Source: Burkholderiaceae bacterium
GTDB taxonomy: Bacteria; Pseudomonadota; Gammaproteobacteria; Burkholderiales; Burkholderiaceae_E
NCBI GenBank assembly: GCA_016710525.1
Contig: JADJVQ010000059.1
Coordinates: forward strand, 1-14,130
Length of the DNA stretch: 14,130 bases
Reading direction: 5' to 3'
The notes under the pieces are model-generated. The model worked only from the letters and a program-made list of their open reading frames with translations. It ran no database searches and was not told the origin of the DNA. This document shows, piece after piece, positions 1 to 7,947 of this stretch (positions are counted from its first letter, which is position 1; each line of letters starts with the position of its first letter). The position numbers were made by a program, and so were the translations under genes.

Positions 1-224
1 CGAGCTCTTTGGTGAACAGCCCCTTGCCGCCGATCTCGGACAACGCGCGGTCGAGCACCCGGTCGCCCTCGGTCGTGAGAACGAGCAGGCCGGCCCTTCA
101 CCGCCAGGCCAACGTGCGGTCCTTGGAGAGGCGCATGCACCGCCTGCCACATGGCCAACCGGCTTTCACGCGATGCGATCACCAGCCGGCGCGGCTCGCC
201 GGCTGCCCCCGGGGAAACGCTCAT
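1..224 (-). CDS. hemC: Hydroxymethylbilane synthase (porphobilinogen deaminase), N-terminal part, frameshifted as read
   Basis: HemC joins four porphobilinogen molecules into hydroxymethylbilane in the cytoplasm, on the way to haem. The ATG is at 224-222 and the gene runs off the left edge of the window. The first ~30 residues read in one frame (PRRLVIASRESRLAMWQA), the classic HemC start. The next recognisable block (LTTEGDRVLDRALSEIGGK, then GLFTKEL) is in another frame, so at least one indel lies around 85-150. The start codon shares one base with the TGA of the upstream response regulator (TGATG), which implies translational coupling. The order algZ-algR-hemC is known from Pseudomonas and supports the call. 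Identification is firm; whether the frameshift is real is doubtful, since hemC is normally essential. Confidence 0.85.
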   Translation of the reverse strand, partial: MSVSPGAAGEPRRLVIASRESRLAMWQAVHAPLQGPHVGLAVKGRPARSHDRGRPGARPRVVRDRRQGAVHQRA

Positions 225-1040
225 CAGGTCACCAGGTTCTTCACGGTGGACCATTGGCGCCGGCTTACCGGCAGGCGCTCGGTGACGTCGCGCAGCACCC
301 CTGCCGAGTAGGGATCGCCAGCGTCGTCCTCGCCCGAGGGCGTGACACGCTCGAATCCGGCGATCGAGGGCCGAGTTACCAGCGCATTACACACGATGAA
401 TGCGCACGAAGCGATCGACAAATTCTTCTTCGAGCGAGCGTCAGGAACTCTTCGATGAACTCGCGCTCGCGCGTGCGCGCGTCTCTGCCGTGATGTACTT
501 GAGCTCGGCCTTCAGGTAGACCACCTGCTCGAGCGGCACCAGGATGACGCGGCCGCGCTCGTGCACGCTGAGGTGCCGGCGTCGGGTGTTGGTCGCCTTG
601 GCCAGTTGATCGATGGCCTGGATCTGGTCCGACGGCAGCCGGGTGACGGCGCGCTGGGAAACTCGAGCGGGCGCTGAGCGCGCACCGGCGAGCAGGTAGT
701 CGATCGCGCGGACCTCGAAGGCCTCTACGGCAAGCTCTTCGAAGGCCGTGATGAAGATCACCAGCGGCATCGGACCCGGGGGTATCGGATGCCGCGGCTT
801 GCCCACCGACACATGGCGCGCCAGTTCGATACCGGTCATGCCCGGCATCTGGACGACCAACAGCCCGACCTGCGGTTGATACGGGTCGATCTGCGACAAG
901 GCCCGCACACTCAGGCGCGTTGGCCGCCTCCGACGATCCGGTGAGGAAAGTCGGGAACAAGATCGACCAGCAACTCGCGCAGTCCTCGAACGAACAACGA
1001 ACCCGTCGTCAACGATAAAGTTTGAAATGGCGTCGGACAT
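224..1040 (-). CDS. algR: AlgR-like LytTR response regulator, multiply frameshifted as read
   Basis: This is a two-component response regulator with an N-terminal receiver and a C-terminal LytTR DNA-binding domain. The ATG is at 1040 and the inferred TGA at 226-224. Pieces lie in all three minus frames: the start MSDAISNFIVDD, a stretch LRELLVDLVPDF in a second frame, the receiver core QMPGMTGIELARHV and FITAFEELAVEAFEVRAIDY, the linker to LytTR (VYLKAELKYITAET), and the end TERLPVSRRQWSTVKNLV in the third frame. Several indels are therefore needed to restore one protein of roughly 270 residues. The usual phospho-acceptor Asp in LLDVQMPG reads as Val (LLVVQMPG). The gene starts about 10 bases after the probable kinase stop and overlaps hemC by one base, so an operon kinase-regulator-hemC is likely. 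The family is sure; the symbol rests on sequence plus gene order. Confidence 0.8.
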
Positions 1041-1049
1041 CCCGCGGCG

Positions 1050-2202
1050 TCACTCTCTTTCGGTAGGGGAAGAAGCGAGCTGGAGTCAGGCCCGACCGTC
1101 TATCGCCTCGGTCTTGAGTTCCGCCTCCATATCGACCACAACAGCATGAGGCGCTCTCCTGACCGTTGGAGAGTGCCATCTGGTTTCCAGAGCGGGTCGG
1201 TGGGTTTTCCGACAACGGATTGAGGATCTCGACCTGCACCCGATCGCCGGCGCGCGCAATGCGCACCGACATCAGCCCCGGCTCGGTGCGCGGTTCGATG
1301 CCATGGTGGACCGCGTTTTCGATCAGCGGTTGCAGCAGCAGCGAGGGCAGCAGCGCATCGCCCGGCATGTCGTCGAGCAGCCAGTTCACCTGCAGGCGGT
1401 CGCCCAGGCGCAGCTCTTCGATGGCAATATGCTGCTGGCAGGTGACGACCTCTTCGTCCAGCGGCACCAGTTCGCGGGTATCGCGCATGAACACGCAAAC
1501 AGATCGGCCAGGTTCTCGGGTGTACTCGGCGCGACGCGGGTCGCCGCGCATCAGCCGGGCGCACGGTGTTCAAGCTGTTGAACAAAAAGTGCGGGCGGAT
1601 CCGGGCCTGCAGTGCCTGCAGCCGAGCCTCGGTGAGCGAGGGCGCGAACGACAGGGTTCGCAGCCGGAAGAACTCGAAGGTCAGCGCTGCGATGGCCGCC
1701 GCTGTCAGGCAGCGCACCAGCAGCCAGCCCAGCCAGGCGCCACCGGCCAGCTCCGGCGCCATGTAGCGGACCGCGATCAGGCAGGCAACGAGAGTGAGCA
1801 CGACCGGCACCGCCAGACCGGCGGCAGCCCACTGCACGGCAATGGAACGGCCCGTGGTGAGCTTGCGCACGCCACGCACAGCATCACCAGTGAACCGACC
1901 GCGACCGGCTCGAGCACGGCAACGATCGCCAGCGCACGCACCAGCATGTCGCTGGCGGTGGCGCCGGTCAGGGCGGCGACCAGCAGCGCGCCCAGGTTCA
2001 GCGGCACCAGGATGCGCGCGGTGATGCCCAGGTTGCAGCAGTCGGGGATGATCGGGGTGGCAGCGCCGTCGGAGACGCGGCGACCCACCGCAGCGGCAGG
2101 GCCGGACGGCGTGCCCGGTGCGCTGGGGCTGCGGGGCCAGCCCCGGCAGCGCCCGCGGGCGGATTCTGGCGCGGGGGCTGACGGCTGGCTGGCCGGCTGC
2201 AT
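1050..2202 (-). CDS. algZ: AlgZ/FimS-like sensor histidine kinase, multiply frameshifted as read
   Basis: This is a membrane sensor kinase of the unorthodox LytS/YehU-type (His_kinase) family, the expected partner of the adjacent AlgR-like regulator. The N-terminal part reads PDCCNLGITARILVPLNLG, then hydrophobic segments (LVRALAIVAVLEPVAVGSLV; further ones around 1740-1830). The phospho-acceptor region IRPHFLFNSLNTV lies near 1570-1610. The ATP-binding domain contains LLPSLLLQPLIENAVHHGIE (about 1295-1355). A last piece, RERLMLL-like, is in another frame near 1140. At least three frame changes are needed (near 1870, 1550 and 1165), plus a local compensating pair near 1500-1530. I chose the ATG at 2202 because it is in frame with the first conserved block; a GTG at 2236 lies in a different frame. 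The inferred stop, TGA at 1052-1050, sits about 10 bases before algR. Confidence 0.78.
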
Positions 2203-2248
2203 ATCCCTCGTGGCGGAGATTGGTGGCTGTCGTCACCCGTGAAAGAGG

Positions 2249-2305
2249 TTGACTAGATCCAGCCTCGGGCAGCGTCTGAGGAATCGGCCTTTATAATCGG
2301 CGATT
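2249..2305. promoter_or_regulatory. Shared argH / algZ intergenic promoter region
   Basis: A perfect TATAAT (2292-2297) lies only eight bases before the argH ATG at 2306, and no Shine-Dalgarno sequence lies between them. Transcription starting about seven bases after that box would give an almost leaderless argH mRNA. No good -35 hexamer stands 16-18 bases upstream; a TTGACT at 2249-2254 is too far away. On the other strand the algZ promoter must also fall here or inside the argH 5' end (CATAAT at 2309-2304), but nothing is compelling. Inference from motif matching only. Confidence 0.35.
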
Positions 2306-3701
2306 ATGACGAATCAATTCGCCAGAAGTCCGAAGCGTGATCGGGCCGCTTTTTCGAAGCCGGTTTCGAGGTGGTGAAACGCTACACCGCATCGGTCGAT
2401 TTCGATCAGCGTCCAGCGCTCAACGACATCCAGGGTTCGTTGGAGCACACGCCGACATGCTGCACGCCTGCGGCCTGATCTCCGAGGCCGATCTCGACGC
2501 GATCAGCAACGGCATGGCGCGCATCCGGACCGACATCGAGAACGGCTCGTTTCGCTGGAGCATCGACCTCGAAGATGTCCATCTGAACATCGAGAAGCGG
2601 CTCACCGACCTGGCCGGCGATGCCGGCAAACGACTGCACACGTCGCGTTCGCGAAATGACCAGGTCGCCACCGACATCCGGCTTTGGCTGCGCGCCCACA
2701 TCGACATCACGGTGCGCCTGCTGTGCGACCTGCGGCGCTCGCTGCTGGATGTCGCCCAGCTTCACGCCGGCACGATCATGCCGGGATTCACGCATCTGCA
2801 GGTGGCCCAGCCGGTCACCTTTGGCCATCACCTGATGGCCTATGTGGAAATGTTCGCGCGCGATGTCGAGCGCCTGACCGATTGCCGGCGCCGGGTCAAT
2901 CGGCTGCCCCTCGGTGCTGCGGCACTCGCCGGCACCAGTTACCCGATCGACCGCGAAAGGGTGGCCCGCACACTGGGCTTCGAAGGACTGTGCGAGAACT
3001 CGCTCGACGCGGTGTCCGACCGGGATTTCGCCATCGAGTTCTGCGCCGCCGCCGCGCTGGTAATGACGCACATCTCGCGCCTGTCGGAAGAGCTCGTCAT
3101 CTGGATGTCGCCGCGCGTGGGCTTCATCGACCTGGCCGACCGATTCTGCACGGGTTCGTCGATCATGCCGCAGAAGAAGAACCCCGATGTGCCCGAACTG
3201 GCGCGCGGCAAGAGCGGCCGCGTGACGGGCCACCTGATGGGACTGCTGATGCTGATGAAGGGCCAGCCGCTGGCCTACAACAAGGACAACCAGGAAGACA
3301 AAGAGCCGCTGTTCGACACGGCCGACACCTTGCACGAAACCTTGCGCATCTTTGCGGACATGATTCCCGGCATCGAGGTGCGCGCCGAGCGCATGCGCCA
3401 GGCAGCCTTCGAGGGTTTCTCGACCGCCACCGACCTGGCCGACTACCTGGTCCGCCGAGGACTGCCGTTTCGCGATGCCCATGAAGTGGTGGCGCGCGCC
3501 GTCCGCGAGGCGGCCGGCAAGCAGCGCGATCTGTCCGAACTGACGCTCGACGAGTTGCGCGCGTTCTCGCCCGAGATCGGCGAAGACGTCTTCGAGTCCC
3601 TGACACTCGAGGGTTCGGTGGCCTCACGCAAGCACATCGGCGGCACGGCCCCCGATCAGGTCATGGCCGCGATCCAGCGCGCGCGTTTGCGGCTGGCCTG
3701 A
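2306..3701 (+). CDS. argH: Argininosuccinate lyase (5' end frameshifted as read)
   Basis: ArgH cleaves argininosuccinate into arginine and fumarate, the last step of arginine synthesis; it is a cytoplasmic homotetramer. Seen in order: TSRSRNDQVATDIRLW, the GFTHLQVAQPV block with the catalytic His region, LAGTSYPIDR, and the fumarase/aspartase-superfamily signature GSSIMPQKKNPD at about 3160-3188. The C-terminal domain runs to TGA at 3699-3701. From about 2450 on the frame is intact. The first ~145 bases are damaged. ATG 2306 opens a frame that dies after 23 codons. KRYTASVDFDQR is read in a second frame, which also has a TGA where the family has Trp (KSEAW). ADMLHACGL is in the third, final frame. 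With about two indels corrected the protein is about 464 residues, normal for the family. Confidence 0.93.
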
Positions 3702-3709
3702 ACGCCCCA

Positions 3710-3727
3710 GGCCCTCGCTCGAGGGCC
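3710..3727 (+). terminator. Hairpin after argH
   Basis: GGCCCTC (3710-3716) and GAGGGCC (3721-3727) form a perfect 7-bp stem with loop GCTC, eight bases after the argH stop. No T-tract follows, so it may act as a weak or factor-assisted terminator or simply as an mRNA 3'-end hairpin. Confidence 0.5.
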
Positions 3728-3760
3728 GTCTCTGAAGGCGGTTGCGCACCGGGATTTCAC

Positions 3761-3812
3761 TTCCTAAGGGAAAACCCGATTCTTGTCTCGTCCGAGTTTC
3801 GTAGGCTAATCT
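3761..3812 (+). promoter_or_regulatory. Candidate promoter and operator upstream of the first TRAP binding protein
   Basis: A TTGTCT (3783-3788) and TAATCT (3807-3812) pair with 18-base spacing resembles a sigma-70 promoter. Its start would lie about 50 bases before the ATG at 3866. Just upstream, TTCCTAAGGGAA (3761-3772) is a near palindrome. Its core CCTAAGGG recurs upstream of the divergent dctQ at 8560-8568, so it may be a regulator site common to the transporter parts. Motif matching only. Confidence 0.35.
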
Positions 3813-3865
3813 GCCCTCACCCCGATCTGCTCGATCGAGGACAAAACGAAACCGGAGAGAGACAA

Positions 3866-4899
3866 ATGTCGCGTCGCAATTTCCTGTCGACGGCTGCCAC
3901 TGGCGGGGTCATTCTGGGTGCCCCTGCCATCATCAGCGCTCAACCTACGATTCGCTGGCGCATGCCATCGAGTTTCCCCAAGAACCTTGACACGCTCTTC
4001 GGCTCGGCCGAGACCATCGCCAAGTACGTGACGATGATGACCGGGGGCAAGTTCACCATCACCGCGCATGCCGCCGGCGAAATCGTGCCCGGGCTGCAAG
4101 TGCTCGACGCGGTACAGGCGGGCACGGTCGAGGCGGGCCAGACCGCCATGTACTACTACTTCGGCAAGGACCCGACCTTCGCGTTCGACACCTCGGTGCC
4201 GTTCGGCCTGAACTGCCGCCAGCAGCAGGCGTGGGTCATGGACGGCGGCGGCGGCGCCCTGATGAACGAGTTCCTGCGCGAATACAACGTCCACAACGTC
4301 GGCATTTGCGGCAATACCGGCGCGCAGATGGGCGGCTGGTTCCGCAAGGAGATCAACACCGTCGACGATCTGAAGGGCTTGAAGTTCCGCTGCGGCGGAC
4401 CGGCCGGTCAAGTCCTGTCGAAGCTGGGCGTCGTGCCGCAGCAGATCGCGGGCGGTGACATCTATCCGTCGCTGGAAAAAGGCACGATCGACGCCGCCGA
4501 ATGGGTTGGCCCTTACTGGTGGGAAGGCGGCCCCAGCACCAACATGATCGTCAACATCAAGGCCTGGGAATCGCTCACACCCGAATACAAGGCCATCCTG
4601 CAGGCGGCGTGCAGCCACGCCTACGCCGAGTGCATGGCCAAGTACGATGCCCGCAATGCCGCCGCGCTCAAGCGCCTGATCGCCGGTGGCGCGATCCTGA
4701 AGGCCTTTCCGCGTCCGGTCATGGACGCCTGCTTCAAGGCCTCGGAAGAATGGTTCGCCGAGAACAACGCCAAGAACCCGAAGTTCAAGAAGATCCATGA
4801 CAACTGGGTCAAGTTCCGCTCTGAATCGATCAGCTGGTTCCGGGTGACCGAGAACACCTTCGACGACTTCATGGCGACAGCGATGACGCGCGCGGCTGA
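3866..4899 (+). CDS. dctP: TRAP transporter solute-binding protein, TakP-like (first copy; 18-residue deletion)
   Basis: This is a periplasmic binding subunit of a tripartite ATP-independent (TRAP) transporter. It resembles TakP, which binds 2-oxo acids, and the mannitol/chloroaromatic (FcbT1-type) class. The ATG at 3866 follows GGAGAG at 3854-3859. A Tat-type signal (SRRNFLS, then a hydrophobic stretch ending AIISAQ) predicts export of the folded protein. Core blocks: RWRMPSSFPKNLDTLFG, AGEIVPGLQVLDAVQAGTVE, NTGAQMGGWFRKEI, VVPQQIAGGDIYPSLEKGT, EWVGPY and WWEGGP. Between the last two, 18 residues present in the next gene are missing, in frame (junction 4516/4517). The end is uncertain. The frame has no stop after TENTFDDFMAT and stays open to 5758, across the next gene. 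I place the end at the out-of-frame TGA 4897-4899, which requires one lost base. That gives about 344 residues, against 360 for the paralogue. Confidence 0.85.
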
Positions 4900-4903
4900 C
4901 CAC

Positions 4904-4970
4904 GTCCGGCCGGCACGACGCGTGCCGCGCCGGACAGGGCTGAAGAGGGGCCTTGCGGGCGCCCTCCTTT
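4904..4970 (+). terminator. Double hairpin after the first TRAP binding protein
   Basis: Two stem-loops follow each other. The first pairs GTCCGGC (4904-4910) with GCCGGAC (4929-4935) and CGGCACG (4911-4917) with CGTGCCG (4921-4927): 14 pairs, one bulged base and a three-base loop. The second pairs GAGGG...GCC with GGC...CCCTC (about 4945-4966) and is followed by CTTTC. The position, five bases after the inferred stop at 4899, supports both a terminator role and that stop. Confidence 0.6.
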
Positions 4971-5043
4971 CGTGGGATTGTTCGCCCACGTGCCGACGCC
5001 CGGGCGCTCGAGCGCCCGCGGCGCCAGCGCGGGAAACCCCGAT

Positions 5044-5074
5044 TGGAACAGCGCTCGCTTGGGGCCGCTATAGT
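5044..5074 (+). promoter_or_regulatory. Candidate promoter for the second TRAP binding protein
   Basis: TATAGT (5069-5074) is preceded by TTGGAA (5044-5049) with 19-base spacing, about 47 bases before the ATG at 5121. Together with the hairpins at 4904-4970, this suggests the second binding-protein gene can be transcribed on its own. Weak, motif-based. Confidence 0.3.
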
Positions 5075-5120
5075 CGCGCCCGAAAGCCATTGCCATCATT
5101 CCCTGCGGAGCAATCGTTTC

Positions 5121-6204
5121 ATGCAACGTCGCAAATTCATCAGCACAGCCACCGCCGGCGCTGCGGTCAGTGCCCTCGCCGCCCCCGCCATTGTTCGCGC
5201 GCAACCCACCGTGCGCTGGCGCATGGCCTCCAGCTTCCCGAAGTCGCTGGACACCATCTTCGGCGCCGCCGAAGTCGTCGCCAAGCGCGTCGCCCAGATC
5301 ACCAACAACAAGTTTCAGATCAGCGTGCACGCGGCCGGAGAGATCGTTCCCGGCCTGCAGGTGCTCGACGCCGTCCAGAACGGCACGATCGAGGCTGGGC
5401 ACACGGCGCTCTACTATTTCTTCGGCAAAGAGCCGAGCTGGGCGGTGGCCACCGCAATTCCCTTCGGCCTGAACGCCCGGCAGTACAACGCCTGGTGGCA
5501 TCACGGCGGCGGCGACAAGGTCTTCAACGAATTCGCGCGCAAGTCCGGCGTGGTCGCGTTCCTCAATGGCAATACGGGCGCCCAGATGGGCGGCTGGTTC
5601 CGCAAGGAAATCAAGACCGTCGCCGATCTGAAGGGACTGAAGTTCCGGGTCGGCGGGTTTGCCGGGCAAGTGCTCACGAAACTGGGGGTCGTGCCCCAGC
5701 AGATCGCCGGTGGCGACATCTATCCCGCCCTCGAAAAAGGCACGATCGATGCCGCTGAGTGGGTCGGCCCCTACGATGATGAAAAACTCGGCTTCAACAA
5801 GGTGGCCAAGTTCTATTACTACCCGGGCTGGTGGGAAGGTGGACCGGCGCTGCACAGCATCGTCAACCAGAAGGCGCTCGATGCGCTGCCGCCCGATTAT
5901 CGGGCCGCCTGGGAAGCCGCCAACGAAGAGGGCAACACCTACATGCTCTCCAAGTACGATGCCGGCAATCCGCTGGCGCTCAAGCGCCTGGTCGCCGGCG
6001 GCACAGTGCTGAAAGCGTTCTCACGGCCCGTCCTGGAAGCCTGCTACAAGGCAACCCAGGAGGTGTATGCCGAGACCTCCGCGAAGAGCGCCGACTTCAA
6101 GAAGCTGCACGACCATTACTTCGGCTTCCAGCGTGATCAGATCTCGTGGTTCCGGGGTGACCGAGAACACATTCGACGACTTCATGGCGACCGCCCGCCG
6201 CTGA
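5121..6204 (+). CDS. dctP: TRAP transporter solute-binding protein, TakP-like (second copy; one-base insertion near the 3' end)
   Basis: This is a periplasmic TRAP binding protein and a close paralogue of the gene before it. The ATG at 5121 follows GGAG at 5107-5110. A Tat signal (MQRRKFIST, hydrophobic core, likely cut after IVRA) leads into RWRMASSFPKSLDTIFG. The family core is complete: AGEIVPGLQVLDAVQNGTIE, GLNARQYNAWWHHGGG, NTGAQMGGWFRKEI, GGDIYPALEKGTIDAAEW, then VGPYDDEKLGF and YYYPGWWEGGP. It looks very like Rhodobacter TakP, so 2-oxo acids or related small carboxylates are the best guess for the ligand. Near the end a GGGG run (about 6153-6156) replaces the GGG found in the first copy. 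Dropping one G restores WFRVTENTFDDFMATARR and the TGA at 6202-6204, giving 360 residues. As read, the frame runs on to 6551. Confidence 0.92.
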
Positions 6205-6286
6205 GCCCGATCGGCCGGCGCCCCTCGGGGCGGAGTGCCAGCTGGACCACGCCGCATTTGGACGATGGCCCCGAAGGCTCAGCCAA

Positions 6287-6320
6287 ACAAAAAGGCCCGG
6301 GTCACCCGGGCCTTTGCTTT
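6287..6320. terminator. Bidirectional Rho-independent terminator between converging TRAP genes
   Basis: AAAGGCCCGGG (6291-6301) and CCCGGGCCTTT (6305-6315) form a perfect 11-bp stem with a TCA loop. CTTTGCTTT trails on the right and an A-rich run (6286-6293) lies on the left, so it can end transcription from both directions. It sits between the stop of the second binding protein (6204) and the dctM stop (6358), exactly where converging transcripts meet. Confidence 0.88.
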
Positions 6321-6357
6321 CTGGCGCAGCGGGACTCGGCGCGCCCAGCCGCGGCCG

Positions 6358-7905
6358 CTACTTGCCCTGCGCCTTCTTGGCGTCGTCCTCGATTTCCTTT
6401 TGCAGCACCTTGCCCAAGTCTTCTTCTTCAGGCTTGGCCGCCTCGGCCTTGCCGGATTCGCCGGTTGCGCCCGGCGCACCGCCGCCCTTGGCCCCCGGAT
6501 CGACGGCATCAGGCTTGGGTTCGTCGTCGACCGACTGCACTTCGATCCTGACCTTGTCCAGGTCGACCGCGACTTCCTTGTCGAGCCACATCGTGACCAT
6601 GCCCGGCCAGAAGATCAGCACCGCCACCAAAATCAGCTGCAGGATCACCCACGGGATGGCACCCAGGTAGATGTCCGAGCTCTTGACCTCCTTCGGCGCG
6701 ATGCCGCGCAGGTAGAACAGCGCGAAGCCGAACGGCGGGTGCATGAACGAGGTCTGCATGTTCACGCACAGCAGCACGCCGAACCAGACCAGGTCGATGC
6801 CCAGCTTGGCCGCCACCGGCGCCAGCAGCGGAATGATGATGAAGGCGATCTCGAAGAAATCGAGGAAGAACGCCAGGAAGAACACGAACAGGTTGACCAC
6901 CACCAGGAAGCCGACCACCGTACCACCGGTCATCGACACCAGCATGTGCTCGATCCAGATCGCGCCATCGACGCCCTGGAACACCAGCGAGAACACCGTC
7001 GAGCCGAGCAGGATGAAGATCACCATCGCGGTGATCCGGGCGGTGGACTCCATGCCCTGGCGAACCAGCGGCCAGGTCAGGCGCCTGTGCATCGCGGCCA
7101 GGCCCATCGCGCCGACCGCGCCCATCGCGCCCGCCTCGGTGGGCGTGGCCAGGCCCATGAAGATGGTGCCCAGCACCAGGAAGATCAGGACGATGGAGGG
7201 CACCATGCCCCACAGCACCTTCTTCCAGAGATCCCAGCCGCGCATGGTGCGCGCCTCGGGGGGCAGCGGCGGCATCCAGTGCGGCTTGATGATCGAGACC
7301 GCAAAGATGTAGAGGATGAAGATCAGCGTCTGGGCGATCGAAGGGCCGATGGCACCCTTGTACATGTCGCCCACCGACTTGCCGAGCTGATCGGCGAGCA
7401 CCACAAGCACCAGCGAAGGCGGAATGACCTGGGTGATCGTGCCAGCGGCCGCGATCACGCCGGTGCCCAGGCGCATGTTGTAACCGTACTTCAGCATGAT
7501 CGGCAGCGAGATCATGCCCATCGCGATGACCGAGGCCGCCACCGTGCCGGTGATCGCGCCCAGGATCGCGCCGACAATGATCACCGCGTAGGCCAGCCCG
7601 CCAGGCACCGAGCCGAAGAGTTGGCCGGTGCCTTCGAGCAGGTCTTCAGCCAGGCCGCAGCGCTCGAGGATGGCGCCCATGAACGTGAAGAACGGAATCG
7701 CCAGCAGCAGGTCGTTGGACAGGATGCCGAATATGCGCAGCGGCAGGTTGGCCAGGTACTGCGCCGGGAAGAATCCCAGCTCAATCGAGATGAAGCCCGC
7801 GAACAGGCCCAGCGCCGCCAGGGAAAAGGCGACCGGAAAGCCGATCAGCATGACGACGACAAGGCCGGCAAACATCAGCGGCGCCATGTTTTGCATCGTG
7901 ATCAT
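6358..7905 (-). CDS. dctM: TRAP transporter large permease DctM (first copy), with charged C-terminal tail
   Basis: This is the large integral-membrane subunit that forms the ion-coupled translocation path of a TRAP transporter. It is intact, 515 residues, starting at ATG 7905. Hydrophobic segments fill the sequence to about residue 440. Hallmarks: FTFMGAILERCGLAEDLLEG, GAITGTVAASVIAMGMISLP, GTITQVIPPSLVLVVLADQL, LGTIFMGLATPTEAGAMGAV and the last pore-side block LQTSFMHPPFGFALFYLRG. The remaining ~75 residues form a hydrophilic tail rich in Asp, Glu, Lys, Pro, Ala and Gly, ending in DDAKKAQGK; classical DctM proteins (about 430 residues) lack it. The upstream dctQ ends 42 bases before, so the two form a dctQM operon. 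The ligand class is probably that of the TakP-like proteins nearby (FcbT3/TakM-type). Confidence 0.95.
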   Translation of the reverse strand: MITMQNMAPLMFAGLVVVMLIGFPVAFSLAALGLFAGFISIELGFFPAQYLANLPLRIFGILSNDLLLAIPFFTFMGAILERCGLAEDLLEGTGQLFGSVPGGLAYAVIIVGAILGAITGTVAASVIAMGMISLPIMLKYGYNMRLGTGVIAAAGTITQVIPPSLVLVVLADQLGKSVGDMYKGAIGPSIAQTLIFILYIFAVSIIKPHWMPPLPPEARTMRGWDLWKKVLWGMVPSIVLIFLVLGTIFMGLATPTEAGAMGAVGAMGLAAMHRRLTWPLVRQGMESTARITAMVIFILLGSTVFSLVFQGVDGAIWIEHMLVSMTGGTVVGFLVVVNLFVFFLAFFLDFFEIAFIIIPLLAPVAAKLGIDLVWFGVLLCVNMQTSFMHPPFGFALFYLRGIAPKEVKSSDIYLGAIPWVILQLILVAVLIFWPGMVTMWLDKEVAVDLDKVRIEVQSVDDEPKPDAVDPGAKGGGAPGATGESGKAEAAKPEEEDLGKVLQKEIEDDAKKAQGK

Positions 7906-7947
7906 CGTGAATCGCTCGCGAGAAGTGGGGCTGGAACGTCGCCGGGC

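Noticed and set aside
1166..2242. Plus-strand open frame of 358 codons across the sensor kinase
   Set aside because: The opposite strand carries a histidine-kinase core (HFLFNSLNTV, PLIENAVHHGIE), which is far better evidence. The plus frame is low-complexity Ser/Arg/Gly.
2249..2254. TTGACT as the -35 box of the argH promoter
   Set aside because: It is 37 bases from the TATAAT, more than twice the usual spacing.
3806..4903. Minus-strand open frame of 365 codons opposite the first binding protein
   Set aside because: It is an antisense shadow of a well-identified gene. Similar shadows lie opposite the second binding protein (4869-5855), argH (2406-3482) and the second dctQ (8715-9557); none has family features.
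4953..5120. N-terminal extension of the second binding protein to an upstream start
   Set aside because: The extension is Arg/Pro-rich and covers a terminator and promoter-like boxes. ATG 5121 begins exactly at a Tat signal with a ribosome site before it.
3866..5758. Fusion of two binding-protein domains into one 630-residue protein
   Set aside because: The second half of this frame is out of phase with the true second binding protein and reads as noise. It exists only because the first gene's stop is lost.
3950..6160. Long direct repeat as a mobile-element signature
   Set aside because: The similarity between 3866-4899 and 5121-6204 is that of two paralogous binding-protein genes, with synonymous differences throughout. 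No transposase or terminal repeats are seen.
6291..6315. Perfect palindrome as a recombination or attachment site
   Set aside because: Its place between two converging stops, with an A-run before and T-rich sequence after, fits a bidirectional terminator. No integrase or flanking repeat is present.
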